64,000 nt of DNA from Pyrobaculum arsenaticum DSM 13514 (GCF_000016385.1 NC_009376.1:372001-436000); one strand, 5' to 3'. Shown: positions 7,416 through 16,507, counted from the stretch's first letter. Made by a program: numbers and translations. Notes: a model not told the origin generated them from the letters alone.

Positions 7416-7425
7416 GTTTATAAGC
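7416..7425 (-). promoter_or_regulatory. TATA box for tRNA-Tyr
   Basis: The minus strand reads GCTTATAAAC, a strong archaeal TATA element, about 50 bases before the tRNA 5' end. This implies a leader of roughly 25-30 nt. Bases 7426-7694 hold no gene that I can support. Confidence 0.6.
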
Positions 7426-7694
7426 TTTTCTGCCGACTCATCATAGCTTTTCACACAATACCCACGACTCCGGCGACCAACGCACTCATACAAGCCCCTA
7501 ATGCCGACGCCCCTTGCTACTAATCCCCTTCTCCGTGTCCCCCTAGCCGCGCATAACGTCTCAAACCTTGTCTGCTACTTCGCCAAGTCTGTGCAGAGAG
7601 CGGTAGTTTAACACAGTAGTTGGAGGCGCCTCTTCCGATAAAGGCTACAACCGCGGCGGTTGCTGGGGTGGCGCTGAGAATCCTAGCGCTGTGC

Positions 7695-8438
7695 CTACGC
7701 CGGTTTCTGCGCCGCCTCTTCTGGCGTTACTATCTTTACTCCCAGTCTCTCGGCCATGGCCTTGACGTAGGGCAGGTTTCTGTCGCTGATGTACGGCGTG
7801 ATCACCACCACTCTGTCCACTTTTCTGCCCGTCGCCTTTTCGTACAGCTCCGCCTTCCGCCTCACGGCGTGTAGGTCAGCCCTCTTCAAGCTAGACGCGA
7901 TCTCCACGGCCATCGTAACGCCGTCCCTCACCACCACGTCTAGCTCCACCTCGCTGGGGTAGCCGTAGATAAACCCTTCCCCGTCGTAGTAAAGCCACTT
8001 CTCCACCACAAAGCCAGCCTCCCGCAGAACCTCCCTCACCCCCTCCCGAAAAGCCTCCTCGCTGACAACACTCCACCGAGCCCCAAGCGCCTCCACCCTA
8101 ATAGCCAAAAACCTCAGCTGGGCATCGATTTCGTCCAGCCTCTTCTCCACCTTCCCCAGCCTCTCCTCGAGACTCCTCAACTCCTCCTTCGTGGCCATCA
8201 CTGCCCGCACCTTTTCTAGATCCTCCTTGGTGGCCACCTCCGACCTCAGCCTTTCTAAATCCTCTTTTGTAGCCATCTCAGACCTCAGTCTCTCTATGTC
8301 CTCTTTCGTGGCTAGCCTCTCCCAGGGGGCCAGCTTGGCGAGGGCTTGGTAAACCACCTCCGGGTGCGCAAGAAGAGCCTCCGCCAAGATCTCCGGGTGC
8401 TCCAACAAAACCCTCTTCACCTCCTCAGCGAGAGACAT
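7695..8438 (-). CDS. Coiled-coil protein with a PD-(D/E)XK nuclease-like C-terminal domain
   Basis: 247 aa. Residues 1-42 are helical, residues 43-94 are four 13-residue repeats (ATKEDLERLRSEV type), and a further coiled coil runs to about 118. Residues 125-240 resemble the restriction-endonuclease-like fold of DUF3782-type archaeal proteins, with a Glu in PSEVELDVVV and a second acidic strand MAVEIASSL. In active relatives the second strand usually reads E-x-K; here the Lys position is Ala (EIAS), so the enzyme may be inactive or use another residue. Such proteins are common in Thermoproteales and Sulfolobales and have no established role. It stands alone between tRNA-Tyr and a remnant zone. 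Confidence 0.7.
   Translation of the reverse strand: MSLAEEVKRVLLEHPEILAEALLAHPEVVYQALAKLAPWERLATKEDIERLRSEMATKEDLERLRSEVATKEDLEKVRAVMATKEELRSLEERLGKVEKRLDEIDAQLRFLAIRVEALGARWSVVSEEAFREGVREVLREAGFVVEKWLYYDGEGFIYGYPSEVELDVVVRDGVTMAVEIASSLKRADLHAVRRKAELYEKATGRKVDRVVVITPYISDRNLPYVKAMAERLGVKIVTPEEAAQKPA
8157..8312 (-). repeat. Four tandem 39-bp coding repeats
   Basis: The four 13-residue units of the preceding gene (ATKEDIERLRSEM, ATKEDLERLRSEV, ATKEDLEKVRAVM, ATKEELRSLEERL) correspond to 39-bp DNA repeats. Unequal exchange could change their number and so the length of the coiled coil. Confidence 0.75.
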
Positions 8439-8612
8439 CGCCTTTATCTGGGCAGATGTTTAAAAGCTTAGCAGACGGGGGCCGATGACTTGTTTAGGCG
8501 GAGGCGGCTTCGCCCTCTTCGCGTCGTGGCTGTTCTATGCAGGTCAATATTGCGGCGGTTCATCACATGTTCTCCGGCTGGGCTCATGCGGCTTTTGGCG
8601 CGTCCGGCTGCT

Positions 8613-8999
8613 TTATTCAGCGTTTACTAACATCGAGATCTCGTCTTTGAGCTTCCGGCGCCAGGGCCGTGCCAGTACTAACTTTAGGCTGTAGTTCAGG
8701 GCGTCGCTGTCTGCCAACACGACGTCCGAGCTCACCAGGTCCAACTTGTGCCTCTCCTCAACGGGTAGCCCAAGCGCGTTTAGCAATTGCCATATCTAGG
8801 TTCTGCCAGGTGCGCTTCTCATTGCGGCGAGGACGGACGCCTGGGGCCCCCTAACCGGTCTCCACTCAAAACTCCTCACCTCGCCGGGCTCTGCACGGGC
8901 TATGACCTCCTCCATCCTGACCGCCCCTAGCCTCGTGTCTAGACGCCTCTCCAGGACGAGCTCGGCCTTGGATCCATCAGGCGCGCGAGCTTGGATGTA
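8613..8999 (-). pseudogene. Decayed paralogue of the 113-964 gene (C-terminal part)
   Basis: One minus-strand frame from about 8999 to TAA 8615-8613 aligns with residues about 160-275 of the 113-964 protein. Aligned blocks include ELVLERRLDTRL against LELVREHDVFLS, MEEVIARAEPG against VKEVVARAKPN, EWRPVRGP against TWRPVRGP, LLNALGLP against ILEALGAP, and a similar ending with YSLKLVLARPWRR against YRLRLTIARRFRR. A single TAG (8798-8796) interrupts it, at a site where one base change from GAG would restore Glu. The N-terminal two thirds are missing. The stretch 8439-8612 beyond it has nothing I can support. Confidence 0.7.
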
Positions 9000-9128
9000 G
9001 GCAAGGCCGTGCCGCTGTACTACGACGTCGTTTCAGTGGTTGCGTGGATCGCCCTGCTGACGGCCTTGTCGATCCCCCTAATCTTGAGGATCAAGTATAG
9101 GCCGGCAGAGGAGCTTAGGGAACTGTAG
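8982..9128 (+). pseudogene. C-terminal remnant of a membrane protein
   Basis: The plus-strand frame ending TAG 9126-9128 reads LDVGKAVPLYYDVVSVVAW followed by a hydrophobic helix and the basic tail RIKYRPAEELREL. This looks like the last transmembrane helix and tail of an integral membrane protein, possibly an ABC-2 permease. Nothing upstream continues it, because the frame runs straight into the minus-strand remnant. It is read here as a fragment left by rearrangement. Confidence 0.4.
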
Positions 9129-9545
9129 AGGCAGTCCGCCAAGCCCGAGGCAAGATGCTCAACTACTTGCGTGCAACCACCATTTTTATCCCCCACGGTG
9201 CAAGGTTTGGCCCTCGTGAGTCGCGCATTTCACACACACGGCGTACATATTATCTGATTTGCTTAAAACCCTCATAGAGCTCACGACTATCGCCATAACA
9301 GTAGGGGAATTGAGATGCTATTGCAACGCAGAAGTTCTCAGCTGAAATCACTCAGCACGACCTCTAAACGCCGAGGTAAGCTCTGTGATTTATTAGAAAA
9401 GCAGATCGGTAGACCTCTAATAGCCGGCTAGGCTCTTGCCAAGCAGAAGCGAGGGTGCTCTTTGCGCCGACCGGCTTGTAACGGTGAGGCGCAACACCTG
9501 CGGGTTACAACTAATAGCCGCCGAGAGGTAGGTGATCGTGCCCCC
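9129..9545. other. Intergenic, no gene seen
   Basis: No frame with convincing protein character and no recognised RNA. It separates the remnant zone (8613-9128) from the metal-homeostasis genes. Together with that zone it makes about 1.1 kb without an intact gene. Confidence 0.5.
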
Positions 9546-9962
9546 TCACGCTAAGACGTGCCTCATTCCTTTCAGCGCCTCCACCAGCTTGGCGAGCCGC
9601 TCTACCACCTTCGGATCTATTACGTGTTCCAGCTTCTCGGCCTCAGCCTCCGCCAGCTCCTCCTCCACGCCTATGAGCTTAAAGAGCTCGGCCAGAGTTC
9701 TGTGCGACTTATTGAGCCTGTCCACCAGCTCGCGGCCCCGCTGGGTTATCTCTATCCCACCCCGCCCCTTGTATACCACGTAGCCCTGCTCCTCCAGCCT
9801 CCGCACCATCTTCTGCGCCGAGCTGGGCTTCACCCCCAGGGCCTCCGCCAACGCGCTCAAGGTGGCCCGGCCCTCCTTAGACAGTGCGTATATGGCCTCG
9901 AGGTAGTGCTCCAGCCTTACGTCCTTCACCTCGTGGCCCCTCCTCATAGAGGCGAGGTCCAT
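9546..9962 (-). CDS. DtxR/MntR-family metal-dependent repressor
   Basis: 138 aa. The N-terminal winged helix (residues 15-75) contains VRLEHYLEAIYALSKEG, the HTH ATLSALAEALGVKPSSAQKMV and the wing GYVVYKGRGGIEIT. The dimerisation/metal domain follows with HRTLAELF, an Ala/Glu-rich helix and EKLEHVID, giving the His and Glu ligands of the family. There is no C-terminal SH3-like domain, so it is the short MntR-like form. It starts 1 base after the stop of the Nramp gene on the same strand. It probably represses this transporter in response to Mn(II) or Fe(II). Confidence 0.85.
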   Translation of the reverse strand: MDLASMRRGHEVKDVRLEHYLEAIYALSKEGRATLSALAEALGVKPSSAQKMVRRLEEQGYVVYKGRGGIEITQRGRELVDRLNKSHRTLAELFKLIGVEEELAEAEAEKLEHVIDPKVVERLAKLVEALKGMRHVLA

Positions 9963-9963
9963 A

Positions 9964-11079
9964 TTACAAAACAGTAACTACGTCTATTAATATTACAAAG
10001 GCCGTCGCGGCGTAGGCTACGGCAACCAGCTTTCTGGATATGTAGGGCTTTGAGTAGGCCACCAGCGGTATCAACACGGCCGGAAGCGCCATGCTCAGCA
10101 CCACCTGGCTGTACACCAGCACGGCTAGTGGATCTACGCCTGTGGCCAGCATTGCCGCCGTGGGGATGATGTTGACGAGCCTAAACGCCAACCTGGCCGA
10201 GCCCCTCGCCACGGGCCTCCCGAAAATGCGCTCCAGAACAAGCGCCCCTGCTTGGACCGACACCGCTGACGAGGCTAGCCCAGAAGACAGAAGCGCGATA
10301 GAGAACGCAAGCCCCGCTAGGGGGCCGTAGAGCGGCTCTAGCACCTTCGGAACGGTGCTTATATCTACGTCCCGCCCGTAGAGGGCGTAGGCGGCCATTA
10401 CCTGCATTGAGGCGTTCACCGCGGACGCAAGGCCGAGGTTGTACAGCGTCTGCAACCGATGGCTCCTCCTGTCCAGCCCCCCGACTATGTGGGAATGTAG
10501 CAAGACGGCGTGGGGCATCACCGTGGCGCCTAAAATCGACGCGGCGTACAGGGCCTGCCCCCCGTCTAAGGTAGGCACTAGCGAGTGGTATAGGACAGAG
10601 GCGAGGTCCGGCTTCACCATGATCAGCTCCAGCAAGAAGCTGACCCCCACCACCGAGGCCAGGAGGCCGATGGCGCTGAAGTAGGCCCTGCCGCGGTCGC
10701 CGAGGAGGAGCAGTAAGACGACGTCCAGAGACCCCAGCGCCGCGGCTAAGTAGACCGGGACGCCCAGCAACAACTCAAAGGCCACTATCAGCCCCACGAA
10801 CTCGGCCAGGTCTGTGGAGAGCGCCACCACCAGCAACGCCGCCGCATAGGCTGGGCGGAGGGGGCGAAGCCTAGCCCAGACGTGGTCCAGCAAACCCCTG
10901 CCGCTTTCCAGTCCCAACACGCCTGAGATGTACTGGTACATCACGGCCAACGCCCCGGAGAGCCAAACCACCCACAAAAGGCCCAAGCCGAACTTAGCAC
11001 CCGACGCGATGTTCGCACCGAAGTTTCCCGGGTCGAGATACGCAACACTCACCACAGTGGCAGGTCCAATAAGCCTCAC
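9964..11079 (-). CDS. mntH: Nramp-family Mn(II)/Fe(II) transporter
   Basis: 371 aa with about 11 membrane helices. The unwound-helix metal site motif DPGNF is at residues 16-20, and the helix-6 motif MPHAVLLHS (about 187-195) supplies the Met and His typical of Nramp carriers, which couple proton entry to divalent metal uptake. It begins at GTG 11079 with an AT-rich TATA-like element (AAAAATTAATA on the minus strand) about 25 bases upstream. The protein is shorter than many bacterial MntH proteins (about 410-430 aa), mainly at the N-terminus. It forms an operon with the DtxR-type repressor. A second, distant Nramp-like gene lies at 59493-60951. Confidence 0.9.
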   Translation of the reverse strand: MRLIGPATVVSVAYLDPGNFGANIASGAKFGLGLLWVVWLSGALAVMYQYISGVLGLESGRGLLDHVWARLRPLRPAYAAALLVVALSTDLAEFVGLIVAFELLLGVPVYLAAALGSLDVVLLLLLGDRGRAYFSAIGLLASVVGVSFLLELIMVKPDLASVLYHSLVPTLDGGQALYAASILGATVMPHAVLLHSHIVGGLDRRSHRLQTLYNLGLASAVNASMQVMAAYALYGRDVDISTVPKVLEPLYGPLAGLAFSIALLSSGLASSAVSVQAGALVLERIFGRPVARGSARLAFRLVNIIPTAAMLATGVDPLAVLVYSQVVLSMALPAVLIPLVAYSKPYISRKLVAVAYAATAFVILIDVVTVL

Positions 11080-11479
11080 AACCCCAATGCCGATTCCACT
11101 TATTAATTTTTCCCTAGGCTAAAAAGACGCAACTGCCATTTTTTAAAAATCTTCGCATAAGTTATGCATTAAGTAAGACATGGCTAACAACCCCAAGCGA
11201 AAACTTGGCCATCTCCCTTAGATCCAAGAAGCTTGCGCCACCATCACCAGCGTCGCAAATTGAGAAGTTGCTAGGCAGTTGCCAAGCAATTTGGAAAGAG
11301 TCGTAATGATCTGCTGACGTTACAGGCCACTGGAAAATTAAGTCTAAGATCCGCTTTGACCAAGCTATTCAGCAGTTCGTCAATAAAAAGGCGGCGTGCA
11401 CGCACTACCCAGTGATGTGGGACGCCCCTACACCGGTGGCGAATACCGCCAGCACTGATGAAATGGAGGGTTGCTTCTC
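11080..11479. other. Intergenic, mntH promoter and otherwise nothing clear
   Basis: Contains the mntH promoter at its left edge. A GTGATGT...CTGATGA pattern at 11411-11460 was considered as a C/D-box guide RNA but is too irregular to call. Confidence 0.4.
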
Positions 11480-12373
11480 TTAAGTTATCGCCGCGCCGAG
11501 TGCGGCGTCGTTTTCCGAATCCTCAGCGCGGGCGCTACGGCGAGTTCCCTCATCCTGGCCGCCGGAGGGCGATTTCTTGACGGCTTTGTAAATCTTCAAG
11601 TCCAGATACACCTCGGCGGCGTTTGCGAGGTAGTCTATAACCCTGTCGGCGTGTAGCGTCTGGAGCTCGCCCTTGGTCAGCTGTGTTACCTGGAACCTCC
11701 TCCCCCCAGCTGTGGACAAGAACTGGACAAGCGCCTCCGGGTCCCCGGCCTCCACCGCGGCGCCCAGCTCCTTCGTCGTGTTTAGGAGCAACCTCCACAA
11801 CTGGGGGGCCGGCTTCTCGCTGTACAGCTCAATGACGTGGTCTAGTGCCCGCTCGTAGTACCTTGCCAGCTGTACGTAGAAGGGGCAGGTTGGGGTGGGA
11901 TACTTGGCACACAGCCTATTCACCACAAGCCTCATCCGGTCGACCTCGTCGTCTATTGCCTGTAGCGTCTTGATCGTGGCGGCGCCCCTTGAGGCGAGGG
12001 AAAGGGCGTAGACCAGGGAGTGGTACATCAGCTCCACCACGGGCCCCTTTTCTGTATACTTGTCCACAAACCGCACCACGTAGCCCCCCTCCGCCTCGGC
12101 CACCTCGGCGTAGACCACCTTCAAAGCCTTCTGCACCTCCTCCAGCGGGGCCTTCACATACGCCTCGTCGGCGCCGGCTGTAAAGGCGCTTATTATGTAC
12201 ACCGCCGCGGGGCCCACCTCCACGACGCCCCGCGTAGACGGCTTAACCCCAATAAAGCCGTCTTCCCAAAACATCTCCACCTCTCTCGGGGCATAAGAAT
12301 CGACACAACCCTTTGGAAGGTACACCACATAGGAGCCCCTAACTCTGAGCACACTCCTTCTCGTTATGTTCAT
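11480..12373 (-). CDS. AbrB-PhoU fusion, probable phosphate regulator
   Basis: 297 aa from ATG 12373; an upstream in-frame start at 12406 falls inside the TATA element (TTAATAAAAA on the minus strand). Residues 1-45 form a SpoVT/AbrB-type swapped-hairpin DNA-binding domain (RSVLRVRGSYVVYLPKGCV). Residues 90-285 are helical with PhoU-like three-helix bundles, and the C-terminal 25 residues are charged and disordered. AbrB-PhoU fusions occur in crenarchaea and are thought to act in phosphate control. It lies divergently about 0.9 kb from pstS, and that placement supports a role in regulating the pst genes. Confidence 0.8.
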   Translation of the reverse strand: MNITRRSVLRVRGSYVVYLPKGCVDSYAPREVEMFWEDGFIGVKPSTRGVVEVGPAAVYIISAFTAGADEAYVKAPLEEVQKALKVVYAEVAEAEGGYVVRFVDKYTEKGPVVELMYHSLVYALSLASRGAATIKTLQAIDDEVDRMRLVVNRLCAKYPTPTCPFYVQLARYYERALDHVIELYSEKPAPQLWRLLLNTTKELGAAVEAGDPEALVQFLSTAGGRRFQVTQLTKGELQTLHADRVIDYLANAAEVYLDLKIYKAVKKSPSGGQDEGTRRSARAEDSENDAALGAAIT

Positions 12374-12571
12374 ATGCCTATTGAAATTCGGCCTTTTTAT
12401 TAACATTCATACGAATCCCCCTTCACTCATCTAAGTATATGCAACTAGGGAAGCCATTAGTAATATGACATAACAATATTGCTCCCATGAGCGCTGGTAG
12501 AAAGCACGTTACCAAGGTACGCCCCTGGTAAAGAGCCGTTTATTGGGTATAAACATATCTGCAAAGTAGTT

Positions 12572-13066
12572 GTCGCGGGGGTTGCCGTACCAAAGGCGGT
12601 GGTGGAAGAGCTCGTGAAGAGGGGGTTATACCCAGAAGCCGCTATAATAGAAGCATTGGCTAAGCTCGCCTACTTGGACCCCGACACGGTCGCCGAGGCG
12701 AGGTCGGAGCTTACGGCTAAGTATCTGGAAGAGGGCAGAAGGCTAGCCGACAGCGACCCTGTTTAGTCATCGGAGAAGCTCTACAACGCCGCCGAGGAGT
12801 GCGTCGAGGCACTGGCCATACGCCTGGGGCTGGCTGAGGTACTTGAAAGAGTGGATAAGAGGGGGTGGACCGTTACGGAGCTAGAAGATGCAGTGGCGGC
12901 GATCAGCAGAAAGATGGGCAACTGGTTTAGGGAGGTGTGAGACAGCGCCAACTACCTCCACGTCTGGGGCTTCCACGAGGCAAAGCTAGACGCCGAGGCA
13001 GTCAAGGCGAGGTTGCCCTACATCGAGAAGATGGTAAAAGAGGGATGTAGACACCCGCCTAGGTAG
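12572..13066 (+). pseudogene. PaREP1-family gene with two nonsense codons
   Basis: One plus-strand frame runs to TAG 13064-13066 and has strong PaREP1 character: VVEELVKRGLYPEAAIIEAL, then SEKLYNAAEECVEALAIRLG, then LHVWGFHEAKLD. It is broken by TAG at 12764-12766 (DPV*SSEKLY, where relatives commonly have Gln) and TGA at 12938-12940 (FREV*DSANYLHVWGF, where relatives commonly have Trp). Each is one base change from a sense codon. No clear start codon remains. PaREP1 proteins are a multicopy Thermoproteales family of unknown role with a HEPN-like helical pattern. The stretches 12374-12571 and 13067-13315 hold only promoter sequence. Confidence 0.8.
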
Positions 13067-13288
13067 GCAAGCGGCCCTCTCCGCAACCTGCCTCCCGAGC
13101 CACCTCGACGTCGCAACAGCCTATGAACAGAAGTGGAAGCCTACAGAAAGCTCTGAACCGCTATGTTCACTTGGGCAACTCTGGACACTCTCCACACAGA
13201 TATCTAAGGAGGCGGGAGGAACATATGGCATATACTCAAACCTGCTCTAGGATCTCCACCGATGTTCGGCAAATTCGTATGAAAAATC

Positions 13289-13295
13289 TTAATAA
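13289..13295 (+). promoter_or_regulatory. TATA box of pstS
   Basis: TTAATAA, 21-27 bases before the pstS ATG, inside CTTAATAACA; implies a leaderless pst transcript. Confidence 0.6.
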
Positions 13296-13315
13296 CAGAG
13301 CTTGTACACCAAGCC

Positions 13316-14635
13316 ATGAACCTCAAACTAATAGTCCCAGCTGTCGCGGCGGTTGTGGTTATAGCAATTGCACTGGCGCTTCTGGCATCTTCCCCCGGCG
13401 CGGGGGTGCCTGGCACGACTCAAACAACGCCTAGCCCCAGCAAAACTACGCCGCCTGGCTCTGGGACAACTGGAGGGCAGAACACACAGCCAGCCTCTGC
13501 TGTGGGGCAGGGCACTCAACAGACGCCTAGCCCTACTCAAGCTACGCCAAGCACTACCCAGGCCACGACCCAGCCGCCTCGTCTAAGCGGGACCGTTACT
13601 GGTGGCGGCTCAACATTTATCAACCCCCAGATGATTGCGTGGTCTAGGAGATTCTACGAATTGACGGGAGCCCAGGTCAACTACCAGTCCATAGGCTCAG
13701 GTGCGGGCGCCGCCCAGTTCTTGGCTAAGAAGCTGGAGTTCGCCGCGTCTGACGTCCCAATGCCAAGGGACAAGTACGAGCAGTTTAGGGGCCGGTTTTT
13801 GCAATTCCCCGTAGTTATAGGGTCTATTGTCTTGGTGTACAATATTCCGGAGGTGGCATATGAGAAGACTGGGAAGTACCTGAACCTAACGTCTGAGGTA
13901 ATCTCGCTGATCTACATGGGCGAGATAAGGCAGTGGTGCGACGAGAGGATCCAGAAGCTGAACCCAGGTCTGAGGCTCCCATGCAAGGACATAGTGGCTG
14001 TACACAGGAGCGACGGCTCTGGCACCACTGCGGCGTTTACCTTGTACCTGGCTGTGGCTTATCCGCCCTGGAACCAGACCGTGGGCTGGGGCTATACGGT
14101 GAAGTGGCCGGCTGACGAGAAGGCTGAGGGAACAGGCGCAAAGGGCAACGAGGGCGTCGCCCAGACGGTTCTCCAGACGCCCTACTCCATCGGCTACGTT
14201 GAGTACGCCTATTGGTCGCAGAACAGAGACAAGTACGACAAGGTCGGCGGCGTTGCCTATCTGAAAAACGACAACGATGGAAAGTTCTACTTCCCCGCCG
14301 CCGAGTCCGTATCAGCCGGGGCCGATGCAGGTTTAAGACGCTACGTTGCGAAATACGGCACCCTGCCGTCTCCAGACGCCGACTGGAACCAAGTGTCCAT
14401 CGAATTCACCAACCCCCCCGCCGGCTACCCGATACTGGCCTTCGTGTATGTCTTCTTGTGGAAGGACTACTCAGCTGAGGGCTACGGCTACGCCGCAACC
14501 AAGGCCGCGTTGTTGAGAGAGTTCTTCAAGTGGGTTTTAACAATTGGGCAGACCCAGTTGGTGGAGGGCTACATACCGCTACCTGAGTCTGTCGCCCAGT
14601 TAGGGCTCCATGCATTACAGCAAGTAAAGCCATAA
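13316..14635 (+). CDS. pstS: Phosphate ABC transporter substrate-binding protein
   Basis: 439 aa. Residues 1-26 are a hydrophobic signal/anchor helix. Residues 27-95 are a Thr/Pro/Ser/Gln-rich linker typical of archaeal surface-tethered binding proteins. The periplasmic-binding domain follows, starting LSGTVTGGGSTFINPQM. The phosphate-site loops are visible as GGGSTF (about 98-103), SIGSGAGAAQF (about 127-137) and HRSDGSGTTAAF (about 230-241), the last being the PstS signature. It leads the pstS-pstC-pstA-pstB cluster, with pstC 22 bases downstream. It binds inorganic phosphate outside the membrane. Confidence 0.95.
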   Translation: MNLKLIVPAVAAVVVIAIALALLASSPGAGVPGTTQTTPSPSKTTPPGSGTTGGQNTQPASAVGQGTQQTPSPTQATPSTTQATTQPPRLSGTVTGGGSTFINPQMIAWSRRFYELTGAQVNYQSIGSGAGAAQFLAKKLEFAASDVPMPRDKYEQFRGRFLQFPVVIGSIVLVYNIPEVAYEKTGKYLNLTSEVISLIYMGEIRQWCDERIQKLNPGLRLPCKDIVAVHRSDGSGTTAAFTLYLAVAYPPWNQTVGWGYTVKWPADEKAEGTGAKGNEGVAQTVLQTPYSIGYVEYAYWSQNRDKYDKVGGVAYLKNDNDGKFYFPAAESVSAGADAGLRRYVAKYGTLPSPDADWNQVSIEFTNPPAGYPILAFVYVFLWKDYSAEGYGYAATKAALLREFFKWVLTIGQTQLVEGYIPLPESVAQLGLHALQQVKP

Positions 14636-14657
14636 AAAACACCGAGTTTTTTAATAC

Positions 14658-15593
14658 ATGACAATCTTTCTAGTGCTTTTTGTGGTCTTCTACCTCCTTT
14701 CGGCCTTCATACTCCTGTTTATCAAAATGAAGTGGGGTCTTCGTCTAATAGCAGCCGTGAACGTCGTAATTATCGCCGCATTAATAGCCCTATTTGCATG
14801 GATTGCATACCCCATTCTCGAAAGAGATGGGCTAGCTGTGTTTTTAAAAAGTGACTGGAACCCCCCGCGGGAGAGCTACGGCGTTCTTAACGCGCTTGTG
14901 GGGACTCTGATCACCTCGGCAATTGCCATAGCTATAGCCATGCCCTTGGCCGTAGGTGTGGCCGTTACCATTAACGAATTACTCCCGCGAAAGTTACGAG
15001 GAGTCTTCGGGGCGCTTAACGACCTCACAGCGGCAATGCCCACAGTCATCTACGGCCTCTGGGGGCTATTCTTCCTCGGGCCCCTACTCCAAAAAGCTGT
15101 TAACGTCGTGGCTTTGTGGCTGGGCTTAGGCGAAGTCATGAAAGCGCCGTCAACGCTTTTCACAGCAAGTATACTACTGGCGATAATGATTACGCCATAC
15201 GCCGCGGCGGTTATAAGGGAGGGGTACGCCCTCGTGCCCAGACACGTAGAGGAGGCGATTTACGCCGTTGGAGCTACAAAGTTTGAGACAGTGCTTGTCA
15301 AGCTACGATACATCAAAGGCTATGTTTATGGGGGCTTGTTCCTCGCCTTGGGGAGAGCGATGGGGGAAACTGTGGCTGTGGCGATGGTGGTAGGCGGGAA
15401 CTTCGCCAGGTTTACCCTCAACCCGTTTGAGGGCGGCATTACGATCTCCTCGCTTATAGCTCTGCAGTTCCTCAACGCAGAGGCCTACCAGTTCATGGTA
15501 CCGGCGCTCTTCGCTGCGGCGCTCCTACTAGCAGTTGTCGGCGTTGCAATAAACGCCGTCGCCATATATATCTTGCAAAGAACCACGGTATGA
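14658..15593 (+). CDS. pstC: Phosphate ABC transporter permease PstC
   Basis: 311 aa with about seven membrane helices, two of them at the extreme N-terminus. The binding-protein-dependent permease domain begins around residue 75 (VGTLITSAIAIAIAMPLAVGVA), and the ATPase-contact loop EAIYAVGATKFETVLVKL is near residue 200. The stop overlaps the pstA start by 4 bases (ATGA). Confidence 0.9.
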   Translation: MTIFLVLFVVFYLLSAFILLFIKMKWGLRLIAAVNVVIIAALIALFAWIAYPILERDGLAVFLKSDWNPPRESYGVLNALVGTLITSAIAIAIAMPLAVGVAVTINELLPRKLRGVFGALNDLTAAMPTVIYGLWGLFFLGPLLQKAVNVVALWLGLGEVMKAPSTLFTASILLAIMITPYAAAVIREGYALVPRHVEEAIYAVGATKFETVLVKLRYIKGYVYGGLFLALGRAMGETVAVAMVVGGNFARFTLNPFEGGITISSLIALQFLNAEAYQFMVPALFAAALLLAVVGVAINAVAIYILQRTTV

Positions 15594-16507
15594 AGCGGCT
15601 AGTCAACATTCTGGGCCTTGCGCTGTTTTTGGCATTGGGGGTCTTAGCCGTAGCCCCGCTGTTCTTAATTATAGGCGACGTTTTATATAGAGGGATACCG
15701 GCAATTATTAGACTAGGCGGCATCTTGGAGTTCCTAACAGGTCTGCCCCCAGATCCCACATCAGAGAAGGGTGGCATAGGCCCGCTCCTGGTGGGCACAC
15801 TGTACATGACCGCCCTCGGCGCGCTCATGGGCCTCGCCATCGGCTTCCCCATCGGTGTGTACATAGGAACAATGCGGAAGGAGTTTTTTGCCAACATAGC
15901 ACGTGCTTCAGTGAATGTATTAGTAGAATTCCCAACAATAACCATAGGCCTATTCGTCTACGCGGTTTTCACAGTAGTGGCTACAGATGTAAACAACGTC
16001 TTGTTGGGCCCGCTGTCTGACTGGCTGGCCGGGGTGCTTGGCGATTGGGTGAGACAGTTCATCGGGCCTCTTGCTGGGTTTAACGCATATGCCGGCGCCT
16101 CGGCTCTTGCCATAGTAATGATCCCATACGTCGCTCTTGTAACAGCCAGCGCGTATGCGTCTATACCTGACAGCATCCGCGAGGCAGCTTATTCTATCGG
16201 CGGCAGTGAATTCAACTCCGTGTTTATCGTTATGAGGAAGGCCGTTGCGAGGGCTTTGCTCACCGCAGCTCTCCTCGGCACGGCGAAAATAGCCGGCGAA
16301 ACCGCGCCGCTTCTATTCACGGCGTTTGGGAACTACTACTACGCGCCGTTTACCGAGCGCACTGGCGCGGTGCCGCTTTGGATCTGGTACGCCGCACAGA
16401 CGCCCTACGATGTCTTGATAACGTCTGCATACGGCGCTGCCGCCGTGTTGTTGCTAATTGTGCTTGCCCTCTTCGCCATAGCTAAGCTCGCAACGCGGGA
16501 GAGGTGA
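15590..16507 (+). CDS. pstA: Phosphate ABC transporter permease PstA
   Basis: 305 aa with six or seven membrane helices. The permease EAA-type loop REAAYSIGGSEFNSVFIVM (about 195-213) contacts the ATPase, and the following IAGETAPLLFTA is characteristic of PstA. It is coupled to pstC by a 4-base overlap. A 126-base gap separates it from pstB, which has its own promoter, so the ATPase may also be made separately. Confidence 0.92.
   Translation: MKRLVNILGLALFLALGVLAVAPLFLIIGDVLYRGIPAIIRLGGILEFLTGLPPDPTSEKGGIGPLLVGTLYMTALGALMGLAIGFPIGVYIGTMRKEFFANIARASVNVLVEFPTITIGLFVYAVFTVVATDVNNVLLGPLSDWLAGVLGDWVRQFIGPLAGFNAYAGASALAIVMIPYVALVTASAYASIPDSIREAAYSIGGSEFNSVFIVMRKAVARALLTAALLGTAKIAGETAPLLFTAFGNYYYAPFTERTGAVPLWIWYAAQTPYDVLITSAYGAAAVLLLIVLALFAIAKLATRER

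Noticed and set aside
11404..11470. C/D-box guide RNA between mntH and the AbrB-PhoU gene
   Set aside because: GTGATGT and CTGATGA-like boxes exist, but their spacing and the absence of clean D and C' boxes do not fit the compact archaeal form.
11480..12406. A start for AbrB-PhoU at 12406
   Set aside because: The first 11 codons include the TATA element; ATG 12373 lies at the right distance for a leaderless start.
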